A stretch of DNA of 64,000 nucleotides from Enterovibrio calviensis DSM 14347 (GCF_000621165.1 NZ_JHZA01000012.1:62001-126000); one strand, 5' to 3'. Shown: positions 1-9,650, counted from the first letter of the stretch. Numbers and translations are program-made. The notes: a model not told the origin generated them from the letters alone.

Positions 1-105
1 GGTGACTGCTAGCGCAGAACAAACACCTAGAACCTGAAGGGCGATCGGGTTGTTGCTAAGGATCGGTGCCCATAGGTTCTCTTTCAGTTCTTTAGTATCA
101 GCCAT
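1..105 (-). CDS. nqrD: Na+-NQR subunit D (5' end only)
   Basis: First 35 codons of nqrD; the rest lies beyond the left edge of the window. Reverse translation from the ATG at 105 gives [20 protein letters not shown], the characteristic NqrD N-terminus, followed by the start of the first membrane helix. NqrD is a membrane subunit of the sodium-pumping NADH:quinone oxidoreductase in the inner membrane. The start overlaps the nqrC stop by 8 bp, and a GGGAGAG ribosome site lies inside the nqrC tail, so translation is probably coupled. Identification rests on the N-terminal match and the operon position. Confidence 0.93.
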   Translation of the reverse strand, partial: MADTKELKENLWAPILSNNPIALQVLGVCSALAVT

Positions 106-880
106 TGTTCAGCTCTCCCTCTTGAACCTTCTTAAGGAATGCGCCAAAGCCATTGTCACCCAGCCAGAAGTCGAAAGTATTCTGAACACCGTTTGAAGTC
201 AGTGTTGCACCAGAAAGACCATCGATACCGTGGATGTCACCCGGTTGTGCGCCACCTTTTACCATGCGAATCGCAGGCTGACCTTTGTCGTCAAACAGCA
301 ACTTGCCTTCGAATTGTGAACGCCAGCGTGGGTTTTCAACTTCACCGCCAAGCCCTGGTGTTTCGCCTTGTTGGTAGTAAGCAATACCACCTACAGTGTT
401 GCCATCAGTTTCAACAGCAACAAACGCGTACATCATGGACCAAAGACCGTTACCGTGCATTGGCAGGATGACTTCATCAGTCTGACCTTGATCATTCTTA
501 ACCAAGTAAACCTTAGCCAAATTCGCACGACGACCAATCTTGCCGAAATCTTCCTCAGCAGCAAGTTTCACTGACTGAGAAGGATCAGACGCAGCGACGC
601 GTTGGTCGTAAGCTGCAGCTTCTTCAACCGTTCCTGTGAAGTCGCCAGTCGATAAATCAACAAGACGAGGTTCAATGAACTTGTCAAAAGCGCCCTGAAC
701 GTCACCATTTGCATCAATGCCTGCAACAGACAAGATGTTGCGCTGAACGTCAAGAACTGCGTTTTTCTGCTGTAGAGGACGCAGAGACACTGCCGCAAAA
801 GAAACCACAACTGAACAAACAAGGCTCAGTGCGATAACTACGGTCAGCGTTTTTTTAATGCTATCGTTATTGCTTGACAC
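98..880 (-). CDS. nqrC: Na+-NQR subunit C, covalent FMN subunit
   Basis: NqrC carries one of the two covalently bound FMN cofactors that pass electrons through the sodium-pumping NADH:ubiquinone oxidoreductase. The 260-residue protein has one N-terminal membrane anchor (about residues 11-33), then a periplasmic FMN-binding domain. The flavinylation motif SGATLT is at residues 223-228; Thr226 is the expected phosphoester attachment site by comparison with vibrio NqrC. Length matches the family. The gene overlaps nqrB by 14 bp at its start and nqrD by 8 bp at its end, as in a tight operon. FMN attachment needs ApbE, which usually lies downstream of nqrF and is not in this window. Confidence 0.97.
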   Translation of the reverse strand: MSSNNDSIKKTLTVVIALSLVCSVVVSFAAVSLRPLQQKNAVLDVQRNILSVAGIDANGDVQGAFDKFIEPRLVDLSTGDFTGTVEEAAAYDQRVAASDPSQSVKLAAEEDFGKIGRRANLAKVYLVKNDQGQTDEVILPMHGNGLWSMMYAFVAVETDGNTVGGIAYYQQGETPGLGGEVENPRWRSQFEGKLLFDDKGQPAIRMVKGGAQPGDIHGIDGLSGATLTSNGVQNTFDFWLGDNGFGAFLKKVQEGELNNG

Positions 881-2111
881 GAGCCAGTCTCCGTTTGATG
901 TTGCCCTGGATTACCAGGTTGTCGAACAGCGGTGCAAACAGGTTCGCAAACAGGATAGCCAGCATCATACCCTCAGGGTAAGCTGGGTTAACCACACGAA
1001 TCATCACTGCCATCGCACCAATCAGGATGCCATACGACCATTTAGCTTTGTTGGTGAATGACGCTGAAACTGGGTCGGTTGCCATGAACATCATACCGAA
1101 GGCAAAGCCACCCAGTACCAAGTGCCAGTGCCAAGGCATGCTGAACATTGGGTTGGTATCAGAACCAATGATGTTAAATAGCGTTGCCGTTGCAACCAAA
1201 CCAATAAAGGTACCCAAAATGATGCGCCATGATGCAATACGCATCGCGACAATCATTGCGCCACCGATAAAGATTGCCAGCGTTGACACTTCACCGATAG
1301 AACCAGGAATGTGACCAATGAAAGCGTCCATCCAAGTGATCGCGTTACCAGAAACGGTATTAACTAGCGCGCCTTCGCCGCCTGCAGCCCACTGGCTCAG
1401 TGCAGTTGCACCTGAGAAACCATCTGCCGCAGTCCACACCAAATCACCAGAGATTTGAGCAGGGTATGCGAAGAAAAGGAATGCACGACCAGCAAGTGCT
1501 GGGTTCAAGAAGTTACGGCCTGTACCACCAAAGATTTCTTTCGCAACAACAACACCGAAGGTAATACCTAGTGCTGCCTGCCAAAGAGGAAGCGTTGGTG
1601 GAACGATTAACGCAAACAGAATTGAAGTAACAAAGAAGCCTTCGTTAACTTCATGCTTACGCACCATACAGAAAAGGACTTCCCAGAAACCACCAACAAT
1701 GAACACGGTAGCGTAAATTGGTAGGAAGTAAGTTGCGCCAAGCAGCATCTTGCTTGCCCAACCCGCCTCTGGTGCCAGCGAACCACCTAACATTTCTGTT
1801 AGCCAGTAGTGCCAGTTGCCACCCACAATCGACGCAAGCTGCTCAGCACCGTACATAGAGTTCAGTGCCATAATGGCCTGGTCACCCGCGTTGTACATGC
1901 CGAAGAACATTGCTGGGAATACCGCCAGCCACACCATGATCATGATGCGCTTAAGATCGATACTGTCACGAACGTGAGCACCACGCTTAGTGACAAGTCC
2001 AGGCGTATAGAGAACAGTGGCTACTGCTTCGTAAAGCGCAAACCATTTCTCATGCTTGCCGCCTGGTTCAAAATGCGGTTCGATATCTTCAAGAAATTTT
2101 TTCAGACCCAT
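867..2111 (-). CDS. nqrB: Na+-NQR subunit B, membrane FMN subunit
   Basis: NqrB is the large integral membrane subunit that holds covalent FMN and riboflavin and forms part of the sodium channel and quinone site. The 414-residue protein starts [10 protein letters not shown] and has many hydrophobic helices between about residue 55 and the C-terminus. The flavinylation motif SGAT is at residues 233-236, with Thr236 at the same number as the known FMN site in Vibrio NqrB. It follows nqrA after 2 bp and overlaps nqrC by 14 bp. The sequence is full length and I see no missing key residue. Confidence 0.98.
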   Translation of the reverse strand: MGLKKFLEDIEPHFEPGGKHEKWFALYEAVATVLYTPGLVTKRGAHVRDSIDLKRIMIMVWLAVFPAMFFGMYNAGDQAIMALNSMYGAEQLASIVGGNWHYWLTEMLGGSLAPEAGWASKMLLGATYFLPIYATVFIVGGFWEVLFCMVRKHEVNEGFFVTSILFALIVPPTLPLWQAALGITFGVVVAKEIFGGTGRNFLNPALAGRAFLFFAYPAQISGDLVWTAADGFSGATALSQWAAGGEGALVNTVSGNAITWMDAFIGHIPGSIGEVSTLAIFIGGAMIVAMRIASWRIILGTFIGLVATATLFNIIGSDTNPMFSMPWHWHLVLGGFAFGMMFMATDPVSASFTNKAKWSYGILIGAMAVMIRVVNPAYPEGMMLAILFANLFAPLFDNLVIQGNIKRRLARVKQ

Positions 2112-2113
2112 GA

Positions 2114-3454
2114 TTACCCTTCCTTCTCAATTTGATCAAGGCACTCGCGTAGCATCGGGCCAAAATCGTATTTGCCAGGGCAAACAAACGTACACAAAGC
2201 AAGGTCTTCAGGATCCAGCTCAAGTGCACCTAGCTGAGCCATACTGTCCAGATCACCTGCACAAATATCGCGAAGCAAAAGCGTTGGCTCAATGTCCAGT
2301 GGCATAACACGCTCGTAGTTACCGATTGGTACCATTGAACGCTCACTACCGTTAGTGGTAGTGGTCATGTTGAACAGCTGGCCTTTAAAGAACTGACTCA
2401 GGTACGCACGCGTCACTGAGAACTTGTTCTTGCCTGGAGTGATCCAGCCAAGCAGTTCCTTTTCACGACCTTCACGTAACGCACTTACTTGTAAGTGGAA
2501 ACGACCAAGATAACCGTGAACACCGCCAGCTTGTGTACCACTTAGTACGGAACCAGAAATGAGACGGATTTCTCCAGGCATCAATTCGCTGTTAGTCAGC
2601 TGGTTGATTGAAGCACCAATTTGAGTACGGATAAGACGTGGGTTATTGACCACAGGACCCGCAAGAGCAATAACGCGGTCTGTGAAAAGTTCGCCTTCAA
2701 GGAAAAGCTTACCGAACGCAATAACGTCTTGGTAATTCAAATGCCAAACCTGCGCTTCAGCACCAACAGGGCGAAGGAAGTGAATATGGGTACCAACCAG
2801 ACCAGCTGGGTGAGGACCATTAAACACTTGCTCTTCTACATTGGACTGAGAGCTACGTGGCAGGCTTGATTCGCCTTTACACACGTATACTTTGCCATCA
2901 GTTAAACGCGAAACAACGTCCAAACCAGCTACAAACGCTGCTTGCTGTTCATTAATGATCAGCTCAGGGTTTGCCGCTAGAGGATTGGTATCCATCGCGG
3001 TAACGAAAATAGCTTTAGGTTTTGCATCAACCTGTGGGTTTTTGCTAAATGGGCGGGTACGAAGCGCTGTCCACAAACCTGAATCCACCAATTGGTCTAC
3101 AACCAATTGACGATCTAGGCCCGCGATTTCAGAGGCTTCATATTTGTTGAAAGTGACTTGCTCGTTGCCTTCAATTTCGATGACAACTGACTGAAGAACA
3201 CGTTTCGCACCGCGGTTAATTTCAACCACTGTGCCCGCTGCAGGTGCAGTAAATTTAACGCCTGAATTCTTTTTGTCTTCAAAAAGAACCTGACCTTTCT
3301 TCACTACATCCCCAACACGAACATGCATGGTTGGACGCATGCCAACGTACTCTTCGCCTAGCAAGGCGACTTTTGTGATGGCTGGGCCATCATTTATCAC
3401 CTGAGCAGGAACCCCTGAAACTGGGATATCCAAGCCCTTTTTTATTGTAATCAT
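2114..3454 (-). CDS. nqrA: Na+-NQR subunit A
   Basis: First gene of the nqr operon. NqrA is the cytoplasmic, cofactor-poor subunit of the sodium-translocating NADH:quinone reductase and contributes to the quinone reductase activity. The protein begins [14 protein letters not shown], the family N-terminus, has no membrane segments, and is about 446 residues long, as usual. A GTG twelve bases upstream (3466) would add four residues (MQVR); I prefer the ATG at 3454 because it fits the family start, although neither has a strong ribosome site. The last codons of nqrA lie 2 bp from nqrB. Confidence 0.96.
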   Translation of the reverse strand: MITIKKGLDIPVSGVPAQVINDGPAITKVALLGEEYVGMRPTMHVRVGDVVKKGQVLFEDKKNSGVKFTAPAAGTVVEINRGAKRVLQSVVIEIEGNEQVTFNKYEASEIAGLDRQLVVDQLVDSGLWTALRTRPFSKNPQVDAKPKAIFVTAMDTNPLAANPELIINEQQAAFVAGLDVVSRLTDGKVYVCKGESSLPRSSQSNVEEQVFNGPHPAGLVGTHIHFLRPVGAEAQVWHLNYQDVIAFGKLFLEGELFTDRVIALAGPVVNNPRLIRTQIGASINQLTNSELMPGEIRLISGSVLSGTQAGGVHGYLGRFHLQVSALREGREKELLGWITPGKNKFSVTRAYLSQFFKGQLFNMTTTTNGSERSMVPIGNYERVMPLDIEPTLLLRDICAGDLDSMAQLGALELDPEDLALCTFVCPGKYDFGPMLRECLDQIEKEG

Positions 3455-3729
3455 ACGCACTTGCACTACATTAACGGGAAAAAAAAATCTGTTATTGCGC
3501 AGTTAATACACGACTTTCCACTGTCTGGCTGAACGATATTCAATCATAGCCTTCGCAACTTCCTCATCACCAACTCGCAACATTTTGACTTACGGAGTCA
3601 GTTTTCAAGCGGTGGATTCTATCATCAACCAAAGATGCTATTCCACGGCAATCACCGTGATGCACCCTGTATTTTCGGCAACTGAGCAAAGTATCGCCAA
3701 TTCAGGTCAATAAGTATGAGCGGGTGCAC

Positions 3730-3757
3730 AAAATAGCCTGCAAAGCCCATGTGTAAA
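3730..3757 (-). promoter_or_regulatory. Candidate sigma-70 promoter of the nqr operon
   Basis: On the minus strand there is TTTACA (3757-3752), a 16-bp spacer, then TATTTT (3735-3730). It would give a leader of about 270 nt before nqrA. This is the best hexamer pair I found in the 3455-3953 gap by eye; it is weak and unproven. Confidence 0.3.
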
Positions 3758-3858
3758 AATTGTTACAAAATCAACATAAGCGTCTATAGCCCACCTTAAT
3801 TTTGATTTTCTTAATACACCAAAATCTTTAACAATCCACTGGAAATCATTTTTTATCA

Positions 3859-3887
3859 GACTCACAACAAAAAACGTTTTGTGAGTC
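3859..3887. repeat. Perfect 9-bp inverted repeat between bolA and nqrA
   Basis: GACTCACAA at 3859-3867 and TTGTGAGTC at 3879-3887 surround an 11-nt A-rich loop. It lies downstream of bolA and upstream of nqrA. No T tract follows on either strand, so it is not a textbook terminator; it may be an operator or an mRNA end. The rest of the 3455-3953 gap is AT-rich and holds no supported gene. Confidence 0.5.
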
Positions 3888-3953
3888 GATATGTATCTAT
3901 CAAATTACTTACCGCGCAATAAAAGGGCCATTATTTTCAACAGCCCGTCTCAA

Positions 3954-4277
3954 TTATTTTGTATCTAACAACGACCCGCCACGACAAGCTGGCGACGCCG
4001 GAGAATGACCATTCAGATCATTCCACTCACTCTCAGTATATGTATGAATTGCCAAAGCATGGATATCATTTTGTAATTCATCCGCCAGCGTCTGATTTAC
4101 CGCACGGTGCCTAGTGATCAATCGCTGCCCTTCGAAGTCCGCACTCACAACCGTTACTTTAAAGTGACTTTCTGATCCAGTCGGCACGTTGTGCATATGG
4201 CTTTCGTTGAGTACTTCTAAAAAGATAGGTGAAAACGTGGTGTTCAGTTTCTGTTCGATTTTTTGTTGAACAATCAT
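3954..4277 (-). CDS. bolA: BolA family morphogene/regulator
   Basis: BolA is a small protein linked to cell shape, stress response and Fe-S/glutaredoxin partnership. The protein contains the family core [16 protein letters not shown], the [13 protein letters not shown] segment and [13 protein letters not shown], and ends with the ASPACRGG tail also seen in enterobacterial BolA. I chose the ATG at 4277 (107 residues) because AGAGGG sits about 4 bp upstream and because it aligns with the E. coli start; an ATG at 4295 would add six residues. It is divergent from rlmG and sits upstream of nqr, an arrangement known from vibrios. Confidence 0.95.
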   Translation of the reverse strand: MIVQQKIEQKLNTTFSPIFLEVLNESHMHNVPTGSESHFKVTVVSADFEGQRLITRHRAVNQTLADELQNDIHALAIHTYTESEWNDLNGHSPASPACRGGSLLDTK

Positions 4278-4402
4278 GTGTCCCTCTTTAATCATTGCTT
4301 TTTTCCTACAATGTCATCTTCGATTGCCGCAAGACAATTGCAGTATTCCTGTCTTCTGCGACAATATACATCATTATCACTAGCGCTTCGCTGACACCTC
4401 CC

Positions 4403-5530
4403 ATGAAAACCACATTACAAATTGCAGACATAGCATTGGAACTGCGCCGATATCCCTTGCAAAAGAACGAAACATTGCAAGCTTGGGATGCTGCCGATGA
4501 ATATCTCATCGAGTGCATCGAAGAGAAAGAGCTGGAACCGGGCGCACATATTCTGTTTATGAATGACGGATTCGGTGCACTGAGTTGCTGGGCCTCATTG
4601 AAAGGCTTTCAAGTCACGACGATCAATGATTCTTGGTTGTCACAGCAGAGCATTGAGCAAAATCTCAAGGCCAATGACTTGGGCCATGTTGCGATGCTGT
4701 CATCGCTAGATACCCTGCCATCAGATATCGACGTCGTTGTCATGAAGCTACCAAAGAACAATCGCCTTTTAGTATGGCAGCTTCAGCAAGTTTCTCAGCT
4801 CAGCAGCAAAGGCATCTCCATTGTTGCTGGAGCAAAAGTAAAAGACGTGCATACCTCAACACTCAAACTGTTTGAAAAGCACTTGGGCGCAACGCTGACC
4901 TCGTTAGCCAAGAAGAAATCGCGACTGATTTTCTGTGAAAAAGAAAAGCAAATTGACGCATTACCGGCCGCGACAACATCATTTGATGTGCCCGACTATC
5001 AGCTCACACTCGCTAACCACGCGAATGTGTTCTCCTCAGAGAGCCTTGATATCGCCGCCTATTTGATGCTTCAACATATGCCGCAGGATGAAAAAATTAA
5101 ACACATCATTGATTTAGGTTGTGGTAACGGCGTGTTAGCAATACAGGCCGCGAAACTAAACCCTCAAGCTAAAATCACCGCTGTGGACGAGAGTCATATG
5201 GCGATTGCATCTGCCACGATGAATTTGGCAAATCACGGTATTGACCCGTCAAGAACACATTGTATGGTGAATAACTGCCTTGATGGCTTTACGCCAGACA
5301 GTGCTGATGTTGTGATGTGTAACCCCCCGTTCCATCAATTACAAGCCGTAACAGATCACATCGCATGGCAAATGTTTTGTGACGCTCAGCGGGTTCTTGA
5401 GCCGAAGGGGCGAATTGTGGTTATTGGCAATCGACACCTCGGCTATCATACTAAATTGAAACGTCTTTTTGGCAATGCTCAAGTCATTGCTTCTAACCGT
5501 AAGTTTGTTATTGTCGAAGCTTATAAATAG
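4403..5530 (+). CDS. rlmG: 23S rRNA (guanine-N2)-methyltransferase RlmG
   Basis: Predicted SAM-dependent enzyme that methylates G1835 of 23S rRNA. From the ATG at 4403 the protein is 375 residues, the family length; the open frame reaches back to a TTG at 4295, but that extension has no homology. The N-terminal half is a degenerate methyltransferase-like domain; the C-terminal half has the SAM motif IIDLGCGNGVLAI and the catalytic NPPF motif (VMCNPPFHQ), both typical of base N-methyltransferases. Overall resemblance to E. coli RlmG (YgjO) is high, including AGAKVKDVHTSTLKLFEK. It is probably a single-gene unit divergent from bolA, with yajG following after 27 bp. Confidence 0.94.
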   Translation: MKTTLQIADIALELRRYPLQKNETLQAWDAADEYLIECIEEKELEPGAHILFMNDGFGALSCWASLKGFQVTTINDSWLSQQSIEQNLKANDLGHVAMLSSLDTLPSDIDVVVMKLPKNNRLLVWQLQQVSQLSSKGISIVAGAKVKDVHTSTLKLFEKHLGATLTSLAKKKSRLIFCEKEKQIDALPAATTSFDVPDYQLTLANHANVFSSESLDIAAYLMLQHMPQDEKIKHIIDLGCGNGVLAIQAAKLNPQAKITAVDESHMAIASATMNLANHGIDPSRTHCMVNNCLDGFTPDSADVVMCNPPFHQLQAVTDHIAWQMFCDAQRVLEPKGRIVVIGNRHLGYHTKLKRLFGNAQVIASNRKFVIVEAYK

Positions 5531-5557
5531 CCAGACTTTAAAGGGATACGTTAACTC

Positions 5558-6130
5558 ATGAAAAAACTTCTGCTCGTTTCCGGACTCGTGCTTGGTTTGA
5601 GTGCTTGTTCAGCGCCTCAAGAACCTCAGCTGACCATTGCACCTCAGCCTGTCATTTCTTCAGTGCCTGTCGCTCAAAATAAAGCACTGGTTATTGAAAG
5701 CCGTGATTTGCGTACCGCTCAATTTGTCGCTGTGGTTGATAATGGCCGTAAAAACGTTCAACCCATCCAATCAACATCCAATGTCCGTATCGTCTTAGAA
5801 GATGCGCTGACTCGCCAATTGAACTCTCAAGGCTTTCGTGTCGTTGCTGATAGCGAAGGGAAATTGCGCATTGACGTGTTAGATGCCCTCGTCAAAGTGG
5901 AACATTCTGTGTTTTCACATGACATGACAACCAATGTGCAAATTCAATTGGTCGCCGAAAACAGCGAAAACAAGTTTGTTAAACGTTACACGGGCAAATC
6001 AACGTCTGAAGGTGCAACCAGCGCGTCTGTAGAAGACATGGAAATCGCGTTGAACAGCTTGCTAGAAGCAGTGCTACAAGACATCGCACGTGATGCGCAA
6101 TTGATGACCTTCATGAACGAGAACTTCTAA
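5558..6130 (+). CDS. yajG: YajG-family lipoprotein
   Basis: Small outer-envelope lipoprotein of unknown function. The N-terminus has a lipoprotein signal (MKKLLLVSGLVLGLSACS) with lipobox LSAC; the cysteine at residue 17 would be lipidated. The 190-residue length and the context (bolA upstream, ampG downstream) match E. coli yajG. The stop overlaps the ppiA start by one base (TAATG), so the two are co-translated. The amino acid sequence itself is weakly conserved, and the assignment leans on length, signal and synteny. Confidence 0.87.
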   Translation: MKKLLLVSGLVLGLSACSAPQEPQLTIAPQPVISSVPVAQNKALVIESRDLRTAQFVAVVDNGRKNVQPIQSTSNVRIVLEDALTRQLNSQGFRVVADSEGKLRIDVLDALVKVEHSVFSHDMTTNVQIQLVAENSENKFVKRYTGKSTSEGATSASVEDMEIALNSLLEAVLQDIARDAQLMTFMNENF

Positions 6131-6702
6131 TGCATGGCTTGATTAAAACTGCTGTTATTGCAGCAACATTGATGGTGGCTGCTCCTGCCTTGGCTGCGAC
6201 AAATCCGATTGTCGAAGTAGAAACGAGCGTTGGTGACTTCAAACTGGAACTGTATCCAGACAAAGCACCGAAGTCCGTCGAGAATTTTCTTCGTTATGTC
6301 GAAGATGGTAGCTACGTGGACACTCAGTTTCACCGTGTGATTAAGGGTTTTGTGGTTCAAGGTGGCGGTTACGACGCCTCTTTTAATGCTCGTCCAAGCA
6401 CGTATGGCGAAGTCGTTAATGAATCTAAAAATGGCCTTGGAAACGAGCGTGGAACCATTGCCATGGCGCGTAAGTCTTCGCCTGATTCGGCAACGCGTCA
6501 GTTCTACATTAACTTGCAGAACAACAGTAACTTAAACGGTTCTTCCTATAAGTTTGGCTACACGGTTTTTGGTAAAGTGATCGAGGGCTTTAACGTCATC
6601 GAAAAGATGGCCAACACGAAGACAGTCACAATTCCACAAAGCGGCATGCGTGATGTACCACAGCAACCTATACTTATTGAGAATATTATCATCAGTAAGT
6701 AG
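6130..6702 (+). CDS. ppiA: Periplasmic peptidyl-prolyl cis-trans isomerase (cyclophilin)
   Basis: Cyclophilin-type isomerase that speeds proline isomerisation in exported proteins. A cleavable signal peptide (about residues 1-22, ending APALA-A) points to the periplasm. The catalytic core shows FHRVIKGFVVQGG, the QFYINL segment and FGKVIEGFNVI, all cyclophilin motifs; the bacterial type lacks the tryptophan that gives cyclosporin sensitivity. It is 190 residues, like E. coli PpiA. It starts on the last base of the yajG stop codon, and a 12-bp gap separates it from the next gene, which suggests one transcript yajG-ppiA-(unknown)-ampG. Confidence 0.93.
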   Translation: MHGLIKTAVIAATLMVAAPALAATNPIVEVETSVGDFKLELYPDKAPKSVENFLRYVEDGSYVDTQFHRVIKGFVVQGGGYDASFNARPSTYGEVVNESKNGLGNERGTIAMARKSSPDSATRQFYINLQNNSNLNGSSYKFGYTVFGKVIEGFNVIEKMANTKTVTIPQSGMRDVPQQPILIENIIISK

Positions 6703-6714
6703 CAGGTAAAGGGA

Positions 6715-7083
6715 ATGCTAAAACTCGTTGCGGATAATCCCGATCCCGAAGTCAATGAAGCTATCGCCGGTCAGCATATCAAGACACATGCGCCGGCGTT
6801 TGCGTCTGAAGTCATCCGCTTTGTCTTGAGGCAAGCACCTTACGAAGAACTCAGACAGTGTTGCCAACAACAGTTTGTTGATTGGTGGAAATTGTCCATG
6901 CCAAGTGGCTCTCCCAACGATACCTATGAATCTGTCTATTGGTATCTTATCTATTTGATTGAATCACGACGTGAAGATGAATTACGGGGCAATCGCTTTG
7001 CCAACAGACGGGTGAAAGAGTGTGCTTGTTATTTGATGAATAAGGAAAAAATTCCTGAATACGCACGTGGTATTCGCCCTTGA
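6715..7083 (+). CDS. Small conserved-looking protein of unknown function
   Basis: A 122-residue soluble protein I do not recognise. It has no signal peptide or membrane segment. It is rich in Arg/Glu near the end (IESRREDELRGNRFANRRVKE) and has scattered cysteines (CCQQQ, CACYL) that do not form a recognisable metal-binding motif. A good ribosome site (AAAGGGA) stands directly before the ATG, and the gene sits 12 bp after ppiA and 48 bp before ampG on the same strand, so it is very likely expressed with them. Codon use looks like that of its neighbours. Function is unknown. Confidence 0.8.
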   Translation: MLKLVADNPDPEVNEAIAGQHIKTHAPAFASEVIRFVLRQAPYEELRQCCQQQFVDWWKLSMPSGSPNDTYESVYWYLIYLIESRREDELRGNRFANRRVKECACYLMNKEKIPEYARGIRP

Positions 7084-7131
7084 AGCACGGTAGCATGACA
7101 TTACGTATGTTACTTACAAGGACGTCGATAC

Positions 7132-8526
7132 ATGTCCCCCGCACCGTCTTACTCGTGGCGAGAAACGCTTCACAGTTACCTTGATCGCAGGCTTTTTTGG
7201 GTTTTTCTTCTTGGCTGTGCCAGTGGATTTCCTTGGCTACTCATCGGCTCAAACATGTCGGGTTGGCTAAAGGATGCAGGCCTAACAAGAACAGCGATTG
7301 GTCTATTCGGTTCCATTTTTGTCGTTTATGCTATCAACTGGATGTGGGCTCCACTCATTGATCGCGTTAAACTTCCCTACCTTTACAATCGATTAGGTCA
7401 ACGTCGCAGTTGGATTGTTCTCATGCAATTCATCATGCTGATATGCACTTTGTTCATCGCCAATACTGATCCCTCTTTTAACTTGTGGCTCACATCAGTA
7501 CTCGCCCTGACGATTGCATTGGCATCATCCACGCAAGATATCGCCATCGATGCATTCCGTATCGACAGCTTCAACGAACAAGAAAAGTCAAAAATGCCAC
7601 AAGCTGCCGCCATGGCAGTGATTGGATGGTGGACAGGCTACAGTCTTCCTGGCTATTTCGCGTTTATCAATGCCGATAGCATTGGTTGGAATGGTGTCTA
7701 CTACGGGATGGCTGCATTCATTGGTCTACTTATCGTGTTTACGCTATTTGTGGGTGAACCCGATTCACAACGCGAAAAATTACAAGCCGAAGCAGAAGCG
7801 CGCTACTCAAAGCGTCTTAAACACGGTGAGAGTCGAGTTCTGGTTTGGTTATCCGTGACGTTGGTTGAACCGTTTGCTGAGTTCTTCAGAAGAAACGGCG
7901 TGAAAGTCGCCTTAACTCTCCTTTTGTTCGTTTTCTTGTTCAAGATTGGTGAAGCCTTCCTCGGCAGAATGTCGATCGTCTTTTACAAAGAAATTGGCTT
8001 TAGCAATGAAGACATTGGTCACTACTCCAAACTCATTGGCTGGGGTGCCACCGTGATCTTTACCCTCATTGGTAGTGCTATAAATGTCAGATTTGGCGTG
8101 GTCAAAGGTCTACTGATTGGCGGCATCGCCATGGCGGCCAGCAACCTGATGTTTGCGATCATGGCGCAAGTTGGCCCGAATGAGGATCTCTTCCTTGCCA
8201 CGGTGATCGTCGACAACTTCACCAGTGCATTTGCCACCATCGCGTTTGTTTCCTTCCTGACCTTCCTGACTGGACGCGCATTTTCTGCCACGCAGTACGC
8301 TCTGCTGGCATCTTTGGGTAACTTAGGCCGCACGACACTTTCCTCTTTCAGTGGGGCAACGGTCGATTGGATTGAAGGCTTCGAGTGGTTGAACCATATC
8401 GAATGGCTGAATCCATGGTCATTCTTCTTTATCCTCACCACCATCATGGTAATACCTAGCCTTGCCATGATTGTGGGGCTAAGACATCACTTCAAAGCGC
8501 TCTCCGACAAGCAGGAAGCTGCTTAA
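7132..8526 (+). CDS. ampG: Muropeptide (anhydromuropeptide) permease AmpG
   Basis: Major-facilitator transporter that brings GlcNAc-anhydroMurNAc peptides from the periplasm into the cytoplasm for cell-wall recycling and beta-lactamase signalling. The 464-residue protein has about 12-14 hydrophobic segments and the N-terminal features of AmpG (FLLGCASGFPWLLIGS, then WMWAPLIDR and SSTQDIAIDAFRI). The yajG-ampG pairing is the same as in E. coli. AAGGA lies upstream of the ATG. A strong hairpin follows immediately at 8535-8558, closing the transcription unit. Confidence 0.94.
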   Translation: MSPAPSYSWRETLHSYLDRRLFWVFLLGCASGFPWLLIGSNMSGWLKDAGLTRTAIGLFGSIFVVYAINWMWAPLIDRVKLPYLYNRLGQRRSWIVLMQFIMLICTLFIANTDPSFNLWLTSVLALTIALASSTQDIAIDAFRIDSFNEQEKSKMPQAAAMAVIGWWTGYSLPGYFAFINADSIGWNGVYYGMAAFIGLLIVFTLFVGEPDSQREKLQAEAEARYSKRLKHGESRVLVWLSVTLVEPFAEFFRRNGVKVALTLLLFVFLFKIGEAFLGRMSIVFYKEIGFSNEDIGHYSKLIGWGATVIFTLIGSAINVRFGVVKGLLIGGIAMAASNLMFAIMAQVGPNEDLFLATVIVDNFTSAFATIAFVSFLTFLTGRAFSATQYALLASLGNLGRTTLSSFSGATVDWIEGFEWLNHIEWLNPWSFFFILTTIMVIPSLAMIVGLRHHFKALSDKQEAA

Positions 8527-8534
8527 ACCTGTTT

Positions 8535-8558
8535 AACCCGCGACACATGTCGCGGGTT
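8535..8558 (+). terminator. Hairpin terminator after ampG
   Basis: AACCCGCGACA (8535-8545) pairs with TGTCGCGGGTT (8548-8558). The following ATTTC is only modestly T-rich, so termination may be partial. Confidence 0.65.
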
Positions 8559-8610
8559 ATTTCGATAAATCTGTTGATTCCTTTGTCCGTGTCATCTTTT
8601 GAAACACTTA

Positions 8611-8704
8611 TCTCGAATGCAATCCATTGCAACGAGATCTAAGTCACAAATGGCAAACGTTTGCTATTTCATTGCATTTTCTTTTTTGAACTTTCCCCTA
8701 GAAT
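8611..8704 (+). promoter_or_regulatory. Regulatory region of ompK with LacI-family operator and CRP-like site
   Basis: Upstream of ompK lies TGGCAAACGTTTGCTA (8651-8666), with a perfect 12-bp GCAAACGTTTGC palindrome of the PurR/CytR operator kind. Just before it are CGAGA-N6-TCACA (ending at 8648), a weak CRP-like match, and AATGCAA/TTGCAAC half-site-like words near 8617-8632. TTGCATT recurs at 8672-8678. A -10-like TAGAAT is at 8699-8704. This arrangement resembles CytR/CRP or PurR control of a nucleoside channel gene; which protein binds is inferred. Confidence 0.5.
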
Positions 8705-8780
8705 GGCGCTCGCAACGGCAGAGGTCTAACCACAATGGTGTCTTTGCCACTCAATCTTGATGATGTAAAGAGAACTTAAG

Positions 8781-9542
8781 ATGCGTAAATCAGTAGTAGC
8801 ACTTGCCATTCTAGCGTCAGCAGCAGCTGTACCAGCACAAGCTGAATACCTATACGGTTTCGGTAATGTTTACACCGACTACCTAACTTGGACTAACGGC
8901 ACTCAAGGTTACGGCGATCGCCTTGATGTTAGTGAAGGTCGTGATGATCATGTGACTATCGGTGCTGAAGGTGGCGCAGGCTTCACTTGGGGTGAAATCT
9001 ACGGCTTCTACGAGTTTGAAAAAGTTGACCGCGCATCTTCAGAACGTAGCCAAGCTGCTAAATTCTCAATGCATTACAAAGTTGCTGGCAACGTAACTGC
9101 ATACGGTCAAATCTATGACTACTCTGAAAACGGCGCAGGCGTTGGCATGAGTGAGCAAAACCGTGTACTAGGTCTTGGTTTTGTTGGTCTAGCTGGTGAG
9201 AATTACTGGTTCAAACCATGGGTTGGCGTACACGACCTAACTTCAGGCAATGGTGACGCTTCAGGTTTGAACGGCGGTATGTTGGGTTGGACCGCTGGTT
9301 ACAACTTCGAAATCGCTGGTCAACCATTCATGGTTACTAACTGGAACGAAGTTGAGTTTGCGCGTAACGACGCTTACGAAGTAGCTCAAAATGGTTCAAC
9401 TGGTCTTAACGGTGGTGTGAGCATTTGGTATGACATCACTGACACTATTTACACTGGTCTGACTTACCGTTACTTTGCTAATAAGCTTGGTGTAGATGGT
9501 TACGGCGACGCGGCAATCTTCCGCATCGGTATGCACCTGTAA
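8781..9542 (+). CDS. ompK: Outer membrane channel, OmpK/Tsx nucleoside-channel family
   Basis: A predicted beta-barrel outer membrane protein of 253 residues with a signal peptide cleaved near AQA-EY (about residue 21). The mature part is rich in aromatic and glycine residues in alternating strands (YLYGFGNVYTDYLTW, YFANKLGVDGYGDAAIFRIG) and ends in an amphipathic strand closing on His-Leu. I assign it to the Tsx-like nucleoside channel family; in vibrios such proteins are called OmpK. The substrate is not proved, but the upstream LacI-family palindrome fits nucleoside or purine control. It is a single-gene unit with its own terminator. Confidence 0.8.
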   Translation: MRKSVVALAILASAAAVPAQAEYLYGFGNVYTDYLTWTNGTQGYGDRLDVSEGRDDHVTIGAEGGAGFTWGEIYGFYEFEKVDRASSERSQAAKFSMHYKVAGNVTAYGQIYDYSENGAGVGMSEQNRVLGLGFVGLAGENYWFKPWVGVHDLTSGNGDASGLNGGMLGWTAGYNFEIAGQPFMVTNWNEVEFARNDAYEVAQNGSTGLNGGVSIWYDITDTIYTGLTYRYFANKLGVDGYGDAAIFRIGMHL

Positions 9543-9558
9543 TCCAAAGCATTTTAAG

Positions 9559-9584
9559 AAGCACCTTCGGGTGCTTTTTTTATA
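9559..9584 (+). terminator. Rho-independent terminator of ompK
   Basis: AAGCACC (9559-9565), loop TTCG, GGTGCTT (9570-9576), then a T-rich run (9575-9584). A classic intrinsic terminator. Confidence 0.92.
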
Positions 9585-9650
9585 TTTGAAATTCGGACTC
9601 TCTGCGAAGCATGATATTCTTGTCCTATTGCTTCATAGAGTGAGTTTAAA

